DNA of 42,321 bases from a virus: the IMG/VR virus record IMGVR_UViG_3300030103_001002, positions 426 through 42,746 of that record. One strand, 5' to 3'. A program made the position numbers and the translations under genes. Below, one piece after another: positions 31,654 through 39,787 of this stretch; the first letter of the stretch is position 1; every line of letters starts with the position of its first letter. The notes beneath the pieces are model-generated. The model was given only the letters and a program-made list of their open reading frames with translations, made no database searches and had not been told where the DNA came from.

Positions 31654-32882
31654 AGCATCAAATAGCACAGCTGATGGCTGAACAAAAGACCATAGGCTGG
31701 CCATTTGACGTACGAAAGGCACAGGAACTAGAGAACCAACTCCTTACAGAGCTGGAGAAACTACGAAAGAAGGCTGAAAAAATCTGCCACTACGTTCCAC
31801 ACAACTTGTTTACTCCAAAGAGAGATAACAAGAAACAAGGTTACTTTGCTGGAGCAGAAATGCAAAGGCTGAAGGAATTTAATCCTAGCAGTAGAGAACA
31901 CATAGCATGGTGGTTTAAAACTTTTCAAAGTTGGAAGCCTACCAAACTCACACCGACTGGTAAAGCAGTTATTGATGAGACAGTTCTCAAAGAGATAGGA
32001 ACAGAAGAGGCGTTGGTATTTCTAAATATTCTGGTCATTCAGAAAAAGTTAGGAATGTTATCCCAAGGAACCAATGCTTGGTTGAAGCTAGTCAAGGATG
32101 GCAGACTTCACCACTCTTGCTTTATCGGTGCGGTGACTCACCGAATGGCACATTCACACCCAAATCTTGCACAAGTAAGTTCGGACAAGGATTGCCGTGA
32201 ATTATTTATCACCAACCCAACTTGGAAGCTAGTAGATAGCGACCTTGCTGGGATCGAGTTAAGATTATTTGCCCACTATTTAGCCAGATATGATGGCGGT
32301 AGGTATGCAAAGATCTTACTAGAACAAGACATTCACCAAGTCAATGCAGAAAAAATTGGAATCTCTCGCAGACAAGTCAAGACAATTACTTATTGTTTCT
32401 TGTATGGAGGGGGCGACCAAAAACTTGGATTATCTTTTGACAATATGCTCCCCCTCGAAAAGGCGAAGAAGAAGGGGGCAGAGATTAGGAGAGCTTATAT
32501 GGATGCTATTCCAGGGCTTGAAGATCTTGTTAAGGATACTCGCAGAGTTGCTGAAAGAGGTAGCATACGTGCTATTGACAAACGCCAAATACTTGTGGAC
32601 AAAGAACACAAGGCGTTGAACTGCCTCTTACAGGGGTCGGCAGCGGTTGTCGCAAAGCGGTGGCTGCTACTAACAGACCATAATCTACGTATGAGTATGT
32701 TCAATCATGAACGGTATGCGTTTGTCCATGACGAACAAGTATTAGGTGCTCCACATCTTGTTGCCCATGACGTAGCTGAGGTTTGTAAACTATCTGCATT
32801 ACAGGCTGGTGAGTATTACAATATACGATTGCCCATAGAAGCTGACGCACAAGTTGGTGACAACTGGGCAGAGGTACACTAA
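31614..32882 (+). CDS. DNA polymerase, family A polymerase part (split gene)
   Basis: 422 residues beginning MDTFPKIAESVVLEHQIAQL inside the end of the exonuclease frame. Polymerase motif A is KLVDSDLAGIELRLFAHYLA, motif B (O helix) is RRQVKTITYCFLYGGG with Arg, Lys and Tyr, and motif C is FVHDEQV with catalytic Asp-Glu. Together with the exonuclease part it totals about 600 residues, shorter than T7 gp5 (704). No obvious thioredoxin-binding insertion was recognised. Confidence 0.9.
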   Translation: MDTFPKIAESVVLEHQIAQLMAEQKTIGWPFDVRKAQELENQLLTELEKLRKKAEKICHYVPHNLFTPKRDNKKQGYFAGAEMQRLKEFNPSSREHIAWWFKTFQSWKPTKLTPTGKAVIDETVLKEIGTEEALVFLNILVIQKKLGMLSQGTNAWLKLVKDGRLHHSCFIGAVTHRMAHSHPNLAQVSSDKDCRELFITNPTWKLVDSDLAGIELRLFAHYLARYDGGRYAKILLEQDIHQVNAEKIGISRRQVKTITYCFLYGGGDQKLGLSFDNMLPLEKAKKKGAEIRRAYMDAIPGLEDLVKDTRRVAERGSIRAIDKRQILVDKEHKALNCLLQGSAAVVAKRWLLLTDHNLRMSMFNHERYAFVHDEQVLGAPHLVAHDVAEVCKLSALQAGEYYNIRLPIEADAQVGDNWAEVH

Positions 32883-33598
32883 TGTTATTAATTGACTCTG
32901 ATTTCCTAGCTTACAAAGCTGCACAAGCCTGTGAGATTGGTATAGATTTTGGAGAGGATGTCATTATCGCTCAGTCACAGTTCAGTGAAGTACTGAAAGT
33001 ATTTCATAATGAACTAAACAAAGTGACTAAGGCTATGATGGAGGACGACTTCATACTATATTTCTCAAGCACTCAAAATTTTAGAAAGAAAATTTATCCC
33101 GACTACAAGGGACATAGAATGAAACGTAAGCCCCTTGGCTATAAGCGTTTAGTAAATTACTGTAGAGAAAACCACAATTTCAAACTGATCGAAGGACTAG
33201 AGGCAGATGACACCATTGGCATCGAGGCTACACGCCACCCAGATCCTAGTAATATTATTGTCAGTCCAGACAAAGACATGAGACAGATACCTTCTGTTCT
33301 ATGGAATATGACTGATGATGTAGTAGAGATCACTGAACAAGAGGGGGACAAATGGCATCTAATACAGAGCCTAAGCGGAGACCCTACAGATGGTTACTCT
33401 GGTTGCCCTGGAATAGGAGTGAAGAGAGCAACAGAATTACTAAACAAAAATGAAAACCAGTGGGAGGCAGTGTGTAAAGCCTATAGAGATAGAGGGTTAT
33501 CGGACGATGACGCTTTGCTCAATGCACGATTAGCTAAGATCTTGCGTAACGAAAACTATGACCATGACCGTAACCAACCCATTCTTTGGAATCCTTAA
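32882..33598 (+). CDS. 5'-3' exonuclease (T7 gp6-like)
   Basis: 238 residues of the FEN/PIN nuclease family. Metal-binding Asp and Glu residues appear in LLIDSDFLAYKA, LIEGLEADDTIGIEA and IIVSPDKDMRQI, and the helix-hairpin-helix DNA-binding element is GYSGCPGIGVKRATELL. It removes RNA primers and degrades host DNA to nucleotides, which the reductase downstream can use. ATG overlaps the polymerase stop by one base. Confidence 0.92.
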   Translation: MLLIDSDFLAYKAAQACEIGIDFGEDVIIAQSQFSEVLKVFHNELNKVTKAMMEDDFILYFSSTQNFRKKIYPDYKGHRMKRKPLGYKRLVNYCRENHNFKLIEGLEADDTIGIEATRHPDPSNIIVSPDKDMRQIPSVLWNMTDDVVEITEQEGDKWHLIQSLSGDPTDGYSGCPGIGVKRATELLNKNENQWEAVCKAYRDRGLSDDDALLNARLAKILRNENYDHDRNQPILWNP

Positions 33599-33600
33599 AC

Positions 33601-34989
33601 ATGTTAAACGATTTGTTTCCACACCCTTTGATAGCTAGAACTGGTAGGATAGACAGCTGGATAAAGAATCCAGATGGACGCTTACCTGTCAGCTGTACAG
33701 TATTCGTAGTCGATGACAGCATCGAGGGTGATAATGGAATAGAAGCAAGCTGGCGTTTTGTCAGTCACGCATTAAGATTTGGAGCGGGTGTAGCAGTACA
33801 CCTCTCTAAGATTAGACCTAACGGTCACACTAATGAAAAGGGACTTGTAGCTAGTGGCCCTGTATCATTTGGTAAAGTATACTCTGCACTCAACGAGACT
33901 ATTCGTAGAGGTGGAGTCTATAAAAATGGAGCTTGTGTTCTTCATCTTGACTTAGATCATGATGATGTACTAGAGTTCATTACTACACCAAGACATGAAC
34001 TACCTTGGGTAAAAAGGTGTGTAGATCTTACCCCAGAAATGTGGAAGAATACACCTTATAAAAAAGAGTTGCTAGAAGGAATTAAATCTGGTGACATATG
34101 GTTAAACAAAATTAAGTATCAACATGGAGAACGAATCTACTCAAACGTCTGTCTTGAAGTTTACTTGCCCTCACGAGGCACGTGCTTGTTACAGCATGTC
34201 AGTCTCGGTGCCTGTACTCTCGGAAACATGCAAGAGGGTTTCGTTGAAGCTATGTCCGAATTGTGTGATCTCCATGCACGGACAGGTGTTGGAGAATCTG
34301 GAGAATACCTTGCCCCATCACTTGACAGACAAGTGGGGCTTGGGATGCTCGGTCTTGCCAACCTCCTCAGAAGATATGAAGTAACCTACAAAGAGTTTGG
34401 TGAAGCATTAGAAAGAGTTAATAATGGTTTAACACCACGAGAGGGAACTGCAGCTAAACTAGCATTTGCTTTAAAACGAAGTATCATAGCAGCAGCAGAT
34501 GTAGCACGTGCACACGGTATGGATAGAGCTTTTGCTATAGCCCCTACTGCATCATGTAGTTACAACACCAAAGATCTTGATGGGTTTACATCCTGTCCTG
34601 AGATTGCACCACCGATAGCTCGAAGCGTTGACCGTGATAGCGGTACGTTTGGAGTTACATCATATGATTATGGCGATGTGGAGATCGCCTCAGAAGTTGG
34701 ATGGGATGCGTACAAGCGTGTCGCAGATGGCATCATGACATTACTCCACAAGACGGGACTTCTTCACGGATACTCATTTAACTCTTGGAGTGATGTAGTA
34801 ACCTACGACAATGCGTTCGTTGAAGAGTGGCTGGACAGCCCCCAAACATCTTTATATTATTCCCTCCAAGTTATGGGTGATACACAAGATAAGTCCAGTG
34901 CGTACGCTGCATTAGATGAAGGTGATGTAGACGATTACTTGAGTGGGATACTTAAACCCGAAATCAAGTGCATAGGTTGTGAAGAATGA
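33601..34989 (+). CDS. nrdA: Ribonucleotide reductase large subunit, short class I-like form
   Basis: 462 residues, much shorter than bacterial NrdA (about 760) because the ATP-cone and N-terminal part are missing. Active-site residues are all present: Cys32 in LPVSC, the Asn-x-Cys-x-Glu motif SNVCLE (Asn182, Cys184, Glu186), the partner Cys205 in LGACTLGN, a Tyr pair in SLYYSLQV and a C-terminal CIGCEE for re-reduction. APTASCSY is the phosphate-binding loop. It converts ribonucleotides to deoxyribonucleotides for phage replication. With the ferritin-like gene just downstream it fits class I rather than the class II label often used for such phages. Confidence 0.88.
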   Translation: MLNDLFPHPLIARTGRIDSWIKNPDGRLPVSCTVFVVDDSIEGDNGIEASWRFVSHALRFGAGVAVHLSKIRPNGHTNEKGLVASGPVSFGKVYSALNETIRRGGVYKNGACVLHLDLDHDDVLEFITTPRHELPWVKRCVDLTPEMWKNTPYKKELLEGIKSGDIWLNKIKYQHGERIYSNVCLEVYLPSRGTCLLQHVSLGACTLGNMQEGFVEAMSELCDLHARTGVGESGEYLAPSLDRQVGLGMLGLANLLRRYEVTYKEFGEALERVNNGLTPREGTAAKLAFALKRSIIAAADVARAHGMDRAFAIAPTASCSYNTKDLDGFTSCPEIAPPIARSVDRDSGTFGVTSYDYGDVEIASEVGWDAYKRVADGIMTLLHKTGLLHGYSFNSWSDVVTYDNAFVEEWLDSPQTSLYYSLQVMGDTQDKSSAYAALDEGDVDDYLSGILKPEIKCIGCEE

Positions 34990-35702
34990 ACCCTTATGAA
35001 AAATTATTTCAACGGAAGCGAAAGTGGACTCCCGTTAAACCTACCAAAGGTAAACTCCTTGACGGTAGTGAAGAAGCCATCTACCGTGCTCTTGCAATAC
35101 GGCATATGGAGCTACCTGTTGGTACCTTTATTACGGAAACCCTTAGTAAAGAGGTTCCCGATATTGCTAGACTACTTCTCGAAGATAATGTAAAAGATGA
35201 GGAGCGACATGATGTTGCCCTCAACTACATTGCTGATGTTCACGGACTAGATGAGAAGGCAGAAAAAGAAGCAAAACTTTTACGTGATGCTTGGATAGCA
35301 CACCCAGACCATACTATATTAAAAGCATTGGTAGCAGAACGTGCAATATTCTTTGTTATTTTACCTTTCAATCGCTTTTGTGGCGATGCTGCTCTTAGGA
35401 CAGTATCGGCTGACATTTCCAGAGATGAACAAATCCACGTTGCTTGTAATAGTCTTGTATGTGCTGACATGGGCTTACGCCCTAGTGCTTCTTTGGACAA
35501 ACTTAGGAAAGCTACAATTAATTGGATTTTTGAGCCCTTAAAAACAAAAGCAACAAACAAACATTTAAACAGAAAATTTTGGACAGATTGTAGTGATCGT
35601 CTAATGTATGAGGGTAAAGCCCCAGAACTTTCTGACACTAAACGAGCACGTATGCCCGCATTTTTTGAACATGCAAACACCAACTTACCACAGTACTCTT
35701 GA
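34986..35702 (+). CDS. nrdB: Ribonucleotide reductase small-subunit-like diiron protein
   Basis: 238 residues in a ferritin-like helical bundle. Candidate metal ligands are Glu42, Glu72 and His75 (DEERHD), Glu119 (VAERAIFF), and Glu148 and His151 (DEQIH). In class I beta subunits a radical Tyr stands four residues after the first His; here that residue is Leu79 (HDVAL). The subunit may thus use a metal-based radical, as in tyrosine-less beta subunits. ATG overlaps nrdA by four bases, so the pair is co-translated. Family identity rests on motifs and context. Confidence 0.75.
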   Translation: MNPYEKLFQRKRKWTPVKPTKGKLLDGSEEAIYRALAIRHMELPVGTFITETLSKEVPDIARLLLEDNVKDEERHDVALNYIADVHGLDEKAEKEAKLLRDAWIAHPDHTILKALVAERAIFFVILPFNRFCGDAALRTVSADISRDEQIHVACNSLVCADMGLRPSASLDKLRKATINWIFEPLKTKATNKHLNRKFWTDCSDRLMYEGKAPELSDTKRARMPAFFEHANTNLPQYS

Positions 35703-35853
35703 CTGGGGACGAATCGAAAAGATCGTTGATGAACTCGACCAGCAGTTTCCAGACAAGTTTCCAGACCACAACCTATCAGAAAAAGCAATATCTTATAGGG
35801 CTGGTCAACTATCAATTATTAGAATATTAAAAAATAAACTCAAAGGAGAATAA
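35671..35853 (+). CDS. Small hypothetical protein (60 aa)
   Basis: From ATG at 35671, inside the last 32 bases of nrdB; earlier in-frame codons belong to the nrdB shadow. Charged, helical (WGRIEKIVDELDQQFPDKFP, LSIIRILKNKLKGE). An AAAGGAGA Shine-Dalgarno for the following gene lies at its end. Function unknown. Confidence 0.55.
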   Translation: MQTPTYHSTLDWGRIEKIVDELDQQFPDKFPDHNLSEKAISYRAGQLSIIRILKNKLKGE

Positions 35854-35855
35854 TT

Positions 35856-36185
35856 ATGTGCCTTCCAGGTCTATTTGGTGGTCGAAATTCCACTCCACCG
35901 CCTCCACCTGTACCAGCCCCACCATCCACTCCACCGCCCCCACAGCCTGTACAAACAGCTCCTACACCTGTGCCAGAGGCTCCCACACCTACTCCTACTT
36001 CAGAGGATGAGACAAAGAGAAAGGCAAAGGTAACAGCCAAGAAGGTTGCTAAGAAAGCAGCTAGACGAGGCACTACCCAGTTACAAACTAAGAAACCTAA
36101 ATCAGGTGGTCTTAGAGGTATCTCTACTGGAAGTGGTACTAATACTGCATCTGGTGGCAGTGGAACTGGAGGATCTTACAGCTAA
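35856..36185 (+). CDS. Pro-rich protein before the portal (T7 gp7.3-like position)
   Basis: 109 residues with a good AAGGAG ribosome site ahead. N-terminal MCLPGLFGGR, then a proline-rich stretch (PPPPPVPAPPSTPPPP), a Lys/Ala-rich helix (AKVTAKKVAKKAARRGTTQL) and a Gly/Ser-rich tail. Position just upstream of the portal and the RRGT..L segment recall T7 gp7.3, a virion protein needed for tail assembly and adsorption. Assignment is tentative. Confidence 0.5.
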   Translation: MCLPGLFGGRNSTPPPPPVPAPPSTPPPPQPVQTAPTPVPEAPTPTPTSEDETKRKAKVTAKKVAKKAARRGTTQLQTKKPKSGGLRGISTGSGTNTASGGSGTGGSYS

Positions 36186-37762
36186 TGAAAAACGCACGGC
36201 AGCGATACCAAGAGTTATCGAGTCACCGTGAACAGTTTTTAGACGTTGCTTATGAGTGTGCGGAACTAACACTTCCCACACTCCTAATGCGTAATGAAGG
36301 TGATGCTTTGTATCAAAGTTTTACCACGCCTTGGCAATCAGTCGGAGCCAAAGGAGTAACCACACTTAGTTCTAAACTAATGCTTGGACTCTTACCTCCT
36401 AGCACGTCATTTTTTAAACTGCAAGTAGACGATTCTAAACTAGGTGAAGAAGTACCTGCCGAAGCAAAGAGCGAGTTAGATCTCAGCTTTGCAAAAGTAG
36501 AACGTATGATTATGGATAGCATAGCAGGTTCTACCGACAGAGTTCAAATCTTTGCAGCCTTAAAACACCTTGTTGTTACTGGTAATGCTCTGATATATAT
36601 GAGTAAGCAAGGTATGAAAGTCTACCCTCTCAATCGCTATGTAGTAGAAAGAGATGGTAACGGTGAAGTAATTGAAATAGTCACGAAAGAAAGAGTCAGT
36701 AAAAAATTATTAGGTATCCCAGAACTGGATGATAATGTTAATGATGATTCAAAGGGTGATTACAAAGGAAGTAAAGATGTAGATGTATATACATGTGTAA
36801 AGATGACAGACAACGGATGGCGTTGGCATCAAGAAGCTAACGACACAATCCTACCAGACAGCGTAGGTAAGGCTCCCAAGGACAAAACTCCTTGGCTACC
36901 ATTACGTTTTGTCACCGTTGATGGAGAAGATTACGGACGTTCTAGGGTCGAGGAGTTCCTTGGCGACTTAAAATCTTTAGAGGCATTGATGCAAGCTATA
37001 GTAGAAGGTAGTGCAGCAGCAGCAAAAGTTGTGTTTACTGTATCACCCTCAAGTACAACAAAGCCAGCATCATTAGCTAACGCAGGTAATGGAGCTATCA
37101 TACAAGGTAGACCAGATGATATAGGTGTAGTACAGGTCGGTAAAACTGCAGACTTTCAAACAGCATATCAGATGATAAACATGCTGGAGAAAAGATTGTC
37201 AGAAGCATTCTTAATTTTGACTCCAAGACAGTCTGAACGTACTACAGCAGAAGAGGTTAGGATGACACAGATGGAGCTAGAGAGACAGCTGGGTGGACTG
37301 TTCAGCTTGTTAACTACTGAGTTCCTAATACCCTACCTCAAAAGAAAGATGCACACCCTTACACAGTCTAAAGAAATACCAGAACTACCTAAGTCTTTGG
37401 TAAGACCTACTATTGTTGCAGGTATAAATGCACTTGGTAGAGGTCAAGACAGAGAGGCTCTGATGCAATTCATAACAACCATAGCACAGACTATGGGGCC
37501 AGAGGCTTTAGCTCAGTTCTTGAAACCTGATGAAGCCATCAAACGTCTTGCTGCAGCTCAAGGTATTGACATGCTTAACTTAGTTAAAACTAATGAGGAG
37601 CGTCAAGCTGAACAAGAGCAAGCAATGCAAGCACAACAAATGCAGTCACTAACAGATCAAGCTGGTAAGCTGGCTAACGCTCCAATGTTAGATCCATCTA
37701 AGAATCCAGAGGCACTTGAAGCTGTTAATGCTATCGCTACACAACAACAACCACAAGAATAA
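36185..37762 (+). CDS. Portal protein, head-tail connector (T7 gp8-like)
   Basis: 525 residues, close to T7 gp8 (536). Recognisable blocks are QSFTTPWQSVGAKGVTTLSS, LMLGLLPPSTSFFKLQVDD, LVVTGNALIYMSKQGM, KSLEALMQAIVEGSAAAAKV and LTPRQSERTTAEEVRMTQME, in the order found in T7-type portals. It forms the twelve-fold ring through which DNA enters and leaves. The Gln-rich C-terminus (QAEQEQAMQAQQMQS) probably faces the tail or scaffold. Overlaps both neighbours by one base. Confidence 0.95.
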   Translation: MKNARQRYQELSSHREQFLDVAYECAELTLPTLLMRNEGDALYQSFTTPWQSVGAKGVTTLSSKLMLGLLPPSTSFFKLQVDDSKLGEEVPAEAKSELDLSFAKVERMIMDSIAGSTDRVQIFAALKHLVVTGNALIYMSKQGMKVYPLNRYVVERDGNGEVIEIVTKERVSKKLLGIPELDDNVNDDSKGDYKGSKDVDVYTCVKMTDNGWRWHQEANDTILPDSVGKAPKDKTPWLPLRFVTVDGEDYGRSRVEEFLGDLKSLEALMQAIVEGSAAAAKVVFTVSPSSTTKPASLANAGNGAIIQGRPDDIGVVQVGKTADFQTAYQMINMLEKRLSEAFLILTPRQSERTTAEEVRMTQMELERQLGGLFSLLTTEFLIPYLKRKMHTLTQSKEIPELPKSLVRPTIVAGINALGRGQDREALMQFITTIAQTMGPEALAQFLKPDEAIKRLAAAQGIDMLNLVKTNEERQAEQEQAMQAQQMQSLTDQAGKLANAPMLDPSKNPEALEAVNAIATQQQPQE

Positions 37763-38607
37763 TGGCAGAAACAATCCGCTACGATACCTCAGATGACCCT
37801 GTAGTAGCACAATCTATTGCAGAAAAAGAAGCTGAGTCTTTAAAGATCGGTGAAGAACTTATGTCTAAGCAAGATAAAATGCTTGCTGGTAAGTATAAGA
37901 GTGCCGAAGATTTAGAAGCAGCATATCTTGAACTACAGAAAAAATTAGGTGATGCACCTGTAACAGAAAATATAGAGCCAACAACAGAAACAGAATATCA
38001 ACTTTATACTGATGATGGTAATGTTAACTATGATACAGCTAACGAACTATATGGTGAACAGTTAGGTAATTTATTTAAGTCAAATGAAATAGATCCATTC
38101 GAGATGTCTAAACATTTTGAAGAAAACAATGGCACATTATCAGATGACATGTATGATAAGTTAGCTACTGCTGGCTTGAATAAAGAAATAGTTGATAATT
38201 ATTTAGCAGGGGTAAAGGGTCAGTTGGGTACAGAGCCACAACAACCTGTGTTATCTGATGCAGAAGTAAAAGATTTGAAAAACATAGCTGGTGGTGAACA
38301 AGAATATGAACAGCTCATGAATTGGGCGGGTAATAATCTTACAGAACAAGATGCCAAAAGCTATGATGAAGTCCTAGCTACTGGTAATAAAGCAGCTATA
38401 TCATTTGCAGTTAAAGCACTTATGGGACAATACGAGGACGCTAATGGGCGTGATTCAAATATAGTTACTGGCAAGGAGTCATCTACTGAAAATTACAGAA
38501 GTATGGCAGAAGTTGTCAGAGACATGAATAAACCAGAATATCAAACTGATGAAGCGTTCAGAGATGACGTTATCAGAAAACTTGCACAATCAAATTTAAA
38601 AGTATAG
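37762..38607 (+). CDS. Capsid assembly scaffold (T7 gp9-like)
   Basis: 281 residues, acidic and helical, in the gp9 position directly after the portal. The segment MLAGKYKSAEDLEAAYLELQ (the GKYKS.EDLE.AY.ELQ motif) is a hallmark of T7-type scaffolds. The C-terminus (AFRDDVIRKLAQSNLKV) is a short basic helix that would bind capsid protein during assembly. In T7 the capsid gene follows at once; here a 2.8-kb insert with basic proteins and photosynthesis genes separates them. Confidence 0.88.
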   Translation: MAETIRYDTSDDPVVAQSIAEKEAESLKIGEELMSKQDKMLAGKYKSAEDLEAAYLELQKKLGDAPVTENIEPTTETEYQLYTDDGNVNYDTANELYGEQLGNLFKSNEIDPFEMSKHFEENNGTLSDDMYDKLATAGLNKEIVDNYLAGVKGQLGTEPQQPVLSDAEVKDLKNIAGGEQEYEQLMNWAGNNLTEQDAKSYDEVLATGNKAAISFAVKALMGQYEDANGRDSNIVTGKESSTENYRSMAEVVRDMNKPEYQTDEAFRDDVIRKLAQSNLKV

Positions 38608-38617
38608 GAGATTAATT

Positions 38618-38746
38618 ATGCCAATGGGTAAGGGTACTTACGGAGGTAAGAAAGGCAGACCACCTGCAAAAGGTAAAAAAGGTATGAGCAAAGGTATGTC
38701 AAAACTACCTGCGGCTGTACGTAAAAAAATCTTGAAGAAAAAATAA
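38618..38746 (+). CDS. Small Lys/Gly-rich basic protein (42 aa)
   Basis: Preceded by a strong GGAG ribosome site eight bases ahead of ATG at 38618. Composed almost entirely of Lys, Gly, Pro and small residues (MGKGTYGGKKGRPPAKGKKG, VRKKILKKK). First of a run of basic proteins. May bind nucleic acid or the acidic scaffold; no family assigned. Its stop overlaps the next ATG. Confidence 0.55.
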   Translation: MPMGKGTYGGKKGRPPAKGKKGMSKGMSKLPAAVRKKILKKK

Positions 38747-38808
38747 TGGCAAAAAAATGCCCTTGTAATCATGGCAAGAAAAAGAAGCGTAAGCCTAAGT
38801 ATAGGTAG
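38746..38808 (+). CDS. Possible 20-residue peptide
   Basis: ATG at 38746 overlaps the previous TAA; the peptide MAKKCPCNHGKKKKRKPKYR has a CxC-x-H cluster and a basic tail. Too short to judge alone. It overlaps the next gene by 38 bases and may serve only to couple translation. Confidence 0.25.
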   Translation: MAKKCPCNHGKKKKRKPKYR

Positions 38809-39016
38809 AGGCGAGAAGTCCCGTAAGGGTGGTCTCACTGCTAAGGGTAGAGCGAAATATAATCGTGCAACTGGCTCCAACCTCAAGGCTCCACAGCCTG
38901 GGGGTGGTGCACGTAAGCGTTCCTTTTGTGCTCGCATGAAAGGTAACAAAGGGCCAATGAGAAAAAACGGAAAGCCAACCCGTAAAGCGTTGGCACTACG
39001 CAGATGGAAATGTTAA
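38771..39016 (+). CDS. Small basic cyanophage protein (81 aa)
   Basis: Very basic; contains KSRKGGLTAKGRAKYNRATG, SFCARMKGNKGPMRKNGKP and TRKALALRRWKC, a pattern I recognise from a conserved small protein of cyanophages and cyanobacteria with unknown function. Two Cys, near the middle and at the end. A nucleic-acid-binding role is likely from charge alone. Confidence 0.65.
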   Translation: MARKRSVSLSIGRGEKSRKGGLTAKGRAKYNRATGSNLKAPQPGGGARKRSFCARMKGNKGPMRKNGKPTRKALALRRWKC

Positions 39017-39181
39017 ATGGCTAAACTATGTGCCCGTGGAAAAGCAGCTGCAAAAAGAAAGTTTAAGGTATACCCCTCAGCATATGCAAATGCGTATGGT
39101 GTGAAGGTATGTAAAGGACAAGTAAAATCGGGCGGTAAAAGAAAAACTGCTAAAGGATACACTAGAGGTAAACGGAAGTAA
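39017..39181 (+). CDS. Small basic protein (54 aa)
   Basis: ATG at 39017, TAA sharing its last base with the next ATG. The sequence MAKLCARGKAAAKRKFKVYP, then SAYANAYGVKVCKG, is typical of short cyanophage proteins with the CARGK...KVYPSAYAN motif. Two Cys about 27 residues apart, Lys- and Gly-rich end. Function unknown. Confidence 0.6.
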   Translation: MAKLCARGKAAAKRKFKVYPSAYANAYGVKVCKGQVKSGGKRKTAKGYTRGKRK

Positions 39182-39333
39182 TGGCAACATTAACTAAACG
39201 CCAACAAGATACTCTTAAGAAACACTCTAAACACCACTCTTCTAAACATATGGCTATGATGCGTAAAGAGATGAGAGCTGGTAAAAGTTTTACAGCAGCA
39301 CACAAAAAAGCACAGAAGGCAGTAGGTAAATGA
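39181..39333 (+). CDS. Small basic His/Lys-rich protein (50 aa)
   Basis: ATG at 39181, stop overlapping the next ATG (ATGA). Sequence features are LKKHSKHHSSKHMAMMRKEM and GKSFTAAHKKAQKAVGK. It is shorter than the usual gene cut-off but fits exactly between neighbours. The second half resembles the GKSF..AH..A..KVGK motif of small phage proteins. Confidence 0.58.
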   Translation: MATLTKRQQDTLKKHSKHHSSKHMAMMRKEMRAGKSFTAAHKKAQKAVGK

Positions 39334-39566
39334 GTTTAAAAAGATGGTTTAAAGAGAAGTGGGTGGACGTAAAAACTGGTAAGCCATGTGGCAGACAGAA
39401 AGGCGAAAAGCGTAAAAGCTACCCCGCTTGTCGTCCATCTCGAAGAGTATCCTCTAAGACACCAAAGACTACCAAAGAAATGTCTAAGGGTGAAAAATCA
39501 AAGTTTAGAAAAACTAAAACAAGTTCACGTAGAATTAACTACAACCATAAACGAAGAAAACGATAA
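39330..39566 (+). CDS. Small basic protein with DUF5872-like motif (78 aa)
   Basis: Contains LKRWFKEKWVDVKTGKPCGR, then RKSYPACRPSRRVSSKTPKT, a motif order of a domain of unknown function known from cyanophages and algal viruses (WF.EKWVD..TGKPCGR, YPACRPS.RVS..TP.T). Two conserved Cys suggest metal or disulfide. Last of the basic cluster, 50 bases ahead of hli. Confidence 0.68.
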   Translation: MSLKRWFKEKWVDVKTGKPCGRQKGEKRKSYPACRPSRRVSSKTPKTTKEMSKGEKSKFRKTKTSSRRINYNHKRRKR

Positions 39567-39572
39567 CTAAAC

Positions 39573-39595
39573 GTGGGTTCTAAGGGCGATCCCAC
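39573..39595 (+). promoter_or_regulatory. Short hairpin ahead of hli
   Basis: GTGGG (39573-39577) pairs with CCCAC (39591-39595) over a 13-base loop, in the 50-base gap between the basic genes and hli. It could mark a processing or attenuation point for the photosynthesis genes. Confidence 0.3.
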
Positions 39596-39616
39596 AACAA
39601 CAAAACCTTACAAAAA

Positions 39617-39787
39617 ATGAACAACATTTTCCCAAACGAAACACAACCAATTATCATGAATCATAATCATTCACACGATCAATGGCATGTTGCAGAAGAG
39701 ACTAACGGTAGATTAGCTATGATAGGCTTCGCTGCTGCTCTTGGCTCTTACATATTTACTGGTCAAATTATACCTGGAATTTTTTAA
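39617..39787 (+). CDS. hli: High-light-inducible protein
   Basis: 56 residues. The C-terminal chlorophyll-binding helix motif AEETNGRLAMIGFAAALGSY (the E..NGR.AM.GF signature) identifies the family. Hli proteins sit in thylakoid membranes as single-span helices and protect photosystems, often beside newly made D1. The N-terminal part is unusually His/Asn-rich (MNHNHSHDQWH). Its stop is immediately followed by the psbA ATG, so the two are co-expressed during infection. Confidence 0.93.
   Translation: MNNIFPNETQPIIMNHNHSHDQWHVAEETNGRLAMIGFAAALGSYIFTGQIIPGIF

Noticed and set aside
35240-35815. 191-codon minus-strand frame over nrdB
   Set aside because: Antisense to a gene with clear diiron motifs; no recognisable protein pattern.
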